DNA of 20,188 bases from Saccoglossus kowalevskii. Its lineage: Eukaryota > Hemichordata > Enteropneusta > Harrimaniidae. The stretch lies in NCBI RefSeq assembly GCF_000003605.2, contig NW_003156238.1, positions 340,690 through 360,877 of the forward strand, in the 5' to 3' direction. The notes under the pieces were generated by a model. The model had not been told where the DNA came from and made no database searches. It was given only the letters and a program-made list of their open reading frames with translations. Each line of letters starts with the position of its first letter. Within the stretch, counting starts at the first letter, position 1. Shown here one piece after another: positions 18,039 through 20,188 of the stretch. The position numbers and the translations under genes are program-made.

Positions 18039-19802
18039 CTTGAATTCAATTGCATAAATAGAAAGCTATAGATGTCGTCGAGGGGGCACGTACAATAATT
18101 GTGGGGGAGTTATGTGAAGTAGGTTTGTTAGGATTTAGTGGATACAATATGACGTGTTTCATATGGAAATGATCAGAAATGTTGAACATATGATAACTAT
18201 CCATAAATTGCATGCAAAAACTAGACTTAATATTGTTTGTTCTTTGCCAGACAGCATAAATTTTAAAAATAATTTCTGGTTTATGTACAATTAGAATTAT
18301 TGTCTATGTCTGTTTTAGAAACTTTGATTGATATGCTCCTTTGAATAAAATTAATCAGTTATTTTACGTTGAATTTGATTTATTTGGAAATAAATAAATG
18401 GATTCATGAAAACTGTCCCCATTTCATGCCATAACTTCCGAATCATTTATGCATTATGGGTAAGATTGTAATCGCAATGCATACTGGGATTTGTGTTTTT
18501 AAAATATGATTTCTGTCTGCAGCAAATTTTGTTGAATTCGTACATTAAATCGTAAATGGTGTCTATGTTTTTTTATTACAAGACGTCGAATTTCAATCAT
18601 GCCAAATGGATGATACACGATGGGAAAATATATAGAAGTCCGCCTCCGCAAATAATTACAAGTTTTAATTTGTGTTTGTGATTTTGATTTCATGATGTTT
18701 GGTTTTAATTATTTTCAAATTATTCAATACAATGTATTGTTGGATAATTATATGTGCATTATGCATACTGAGAATCATTGTGACTTTAGGTTGAAATTAA
18801 TATGTCTATTGTTACTCGAGGCACTGGTCGTAAGTAATTGTATTTCAAATCTGTCTAGTCCTGTTCATGTTCATGTCATACATCTTTTCAAAGCTGGGCT
18901 TAGATGATAGAAATATTGACCATTCGACGGAATACAAGACGAAGACCATCATCAATTGACTGTGCATGTTCCACACCCACGTGTAAGTTGGCTATAGATA
19001 AAGGTCACATGAAATGTGTTCTGTTCTAGGTGTTGGTGGTAAGCCATGGACTAACTGCTAGTCTAACTAATATGTGTGAAATGTAAGATTCCCAGATATA
19101 AAATAGAAATATATAACAAAAAACAAACAACTCTCACTATGTGATAAAGTGAATTCCATGGAAGCATGTAAATAAATATTCACAAAACATCATTTAAAAC
19201 CAATGAAGGCATATTCATTGGCTACAGCGAATTTCATGAAATATTCATAAAACATCTATCTTTGAAAAAACTCGTACTTCATGCAAATCGAAAACATAAA
19301 CATTATGTAAGCCATTTTATATTCGGTAATGCTAACGAGTCACCCACGAGTCTGTGTGGGTTTTCTTCAATCATAAATCGATTGTTCTGCACACAAACCA
19401 AACTCGTTCTACCGATTGCATTACGTACTTAACCCGTGCCATATTTGTTTTTAAAGTGCCTGTGCAATGCCCACCCTCACGTTTCCCATTTTAGATCTGT
19501 ATCCCACTGAAATGGGCAGTTATTGATTTTTTTGCTGAAAATGATTACTCGTATCCAAGAAAATTTGGGATATTTCTCGTGTTGTAGCCACGCCCACCTA
19601 TCCTGAAACGGTCGACTGTTTCCGGATTTCCGACTCTCGCCGAAAGTGCGCCACCAAATGCCAAAATGTGAGAGGAAGTCATACCCCTGAGCCGTAATAA
19701 CACTGGTCATTCAATATACATTTAAACGATATACATTTTTAAGTCGGCGTTTTTTCCTTTCTTTTTTTGTTTATTTTCTTTTTTTTGAGAGAGAGAGTTT
19801 TT
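18039..19802. other. AT-rich intergenic stretch, no gene recognised
   Basis: Open frames up to 77 codons (18499, 18692, 19477) have no recognisable domains. A pair of ZNF143-like motifs near 18451-18497 is listed separately. Around 19165-19250 a unit AAATATTCAYAAAACATC occurs twice. From 19741 to 19800 there is a long T-rich run ending in GAGAGAGAGAG, which could be the pyrimidine tract of a splice acceptor or simple low-complexity DNA. Confidence 0.45.
18451..18497 (-). promoter_or_regulatory. Tandem ZNF143/SBS-like motifs (tentative)
   Basis: GCATACTGGGATTTGTGTT (18479-18497) matches the reverse complement of the animal ZNF143 (Staf) consensus ACTACAATTCCCAGAATGC at about 15 of 19 positions. 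GCATTATGGGTAAGATTGT (18451-18469) is a weaker second match in the same orientation 28 bases away. In vertebrates such motifs lie at promoters of housekeeping and small-RNA genes. No downstream gene is visible here. Confidence 0.2.
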
Positions 19803-20090
19803 AGATGTTGTGTTGTGGGCAGTTGCAGTGAAACGTATAGTCATAGTGTAAGTATTCACACGTTTCTAATCGATCCGAAGGTGCGACATCAGTGGACGAA
19901 AGCCACTTAACCTCAGATTCATTTTTTGGAAAAACTGTCCTCGTCCATGAAAAAAACAACAACTAGGTTTAAAGAGAAACGCCGACAACATAAACCTGGC
20001 GCAACACTTTTGAAAGAAATAGATTCCGGACCATGATCACCGATGCGGATTTCAGAAGAGAGAGAGACGTCCGGCAAGTGTTTCAAATGA
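19803..20090 (+). pseudogene. Decayed THAP zinc-finger domain sequence
   Basis: From 19803 the frame reads RCCVVGSCSETYSHSVSIHT and on to FLIDPKVRHQWTKAT, ending at TAA 19908-19910. This fits the first half of a THAP domain (C2CH DNA-binding zinc finger): CCVVG.C at the start, the H.F..DP spacing and the conserved Trp. The second half is in other frames. LTSDSFFGKTVLVHE stands where the CSxHF part is expected and has lost the Cys and His. KEKRRQHKPGATLL then resembles the RLKPGAVPT tail that closes THAP domains, and KRERRPASVSNE may be linker. With a stop, frameshifts and missing ligands it cannot fold as a zinc finger. THAP domains occur in host regulators and in P-element-type transposases; no transposase core is visible before the window ends. 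Confidence 0.65.
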
Positions 20091-20188
20091 GTTGACTTTT
20101 TTGCGATCCTGATTATCGTTTTATAGAGACCATTTAGTCCCTGTTAAGTAAAAGGTAGCAATAATTTCGACAGTGACACGAAAACGAA

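Noticed and set aside
2668-19192. Similar AT-rich 28-mers near 2668-2695 and 19165-19192 (AAATATTCAYAAA type)
   Set aside because: Similarity is limited to a short AT-rich stretch without matching flanks, so shared ancestry is not supported.
19477-19710. 77-codon minus-strand frame
   Set aside because: Residue mix is plausible but no family or motif is recognised and there is no supporting promoter or splice context.
1-20188. CRISPR arrays, operons, riboswitches, rRNA or prokaryotic mobile elements
   Set aside because: No regularly spaced repeats, dense same-strand gene arrays, ribosomal sequence or bacterial insertion-sequence motifs are visible; the sequence is animal in character.

Overview
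The window looks like nuclear DNA of an invertebrate animal, probably a marine one; the sequence alone does not fix the phylum. The base composition is AT-rich, most of the sequence is non-coding, and there are splice-like signals and remnants of animal-type transposons (Crypton/DUF3504, Ty3/gypsy, LINE, THAP). Nothing prokaryotic is present: no operons, Shine-Dalgarno-led gene series or CRISPR array.

Layout: (1) 1-880 shows nothing recognisable. (2) About 1075-2095, minus strand, is a broken Crypton-type tyrosine recombinase (DUF3504/KIAA1958-like). (3) 3970-5882 is a small, internally deleted Ty3/gypsy LTR retrotransposon with a truncated 5' LTR, an intact-looking 3' LTR, a polypurine tract, a near-perfect 5-bp target duplication and shreds of protease, RNase H and integrase. 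(4) 6422-6999 may be two exons, in phase, of a small protein with a CARD-like (death-fold) look. (5) 8560-8676 and 9945-10112 are short coding-looking patches around a strongly purine-biased block (8900-9420). (6) 11739-12061 is a 323-bp MITE-like unit with GC-rich 13-bp terminal inverted repeats flanked by a 7-bp direct repeat, just upstream of the main gene.

(7) 12168-13703, plus strand, is the one clearly intact gene: a 511-residue type II membrane glycosyltransferase of the beta-1,4-N-acetylgalactosaminyltransferase (GM2/GD2 synthase-like, GT12) family, with its whole coding region in one exon. (8) 13905-14260 is a CpG-dense patch, followed by a 44-bp direct repeat pair. (9) 14410-16917 holds hairpin-forming inverted repeats but no gene. 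(10) 16918-18038, minus strand, is the 3' part of a dead LINE-type retrotransposon. (11) 19803-20090, plus strand, is a decayed THAP zinc-finger sequence running towards the window end.

The genes form no visible pathway. The picture is one active-looking glycosyltransferase in a transposon graveyard, with a possible small immune/apoptosis-type adaptor upstream. I found no convincing new multi-gene system. The items most worth a second look are the spliced CARD-like candidate, the MITE-like unit at the glycosyltransferase promoter, and the CpG-dense patch after that gene.
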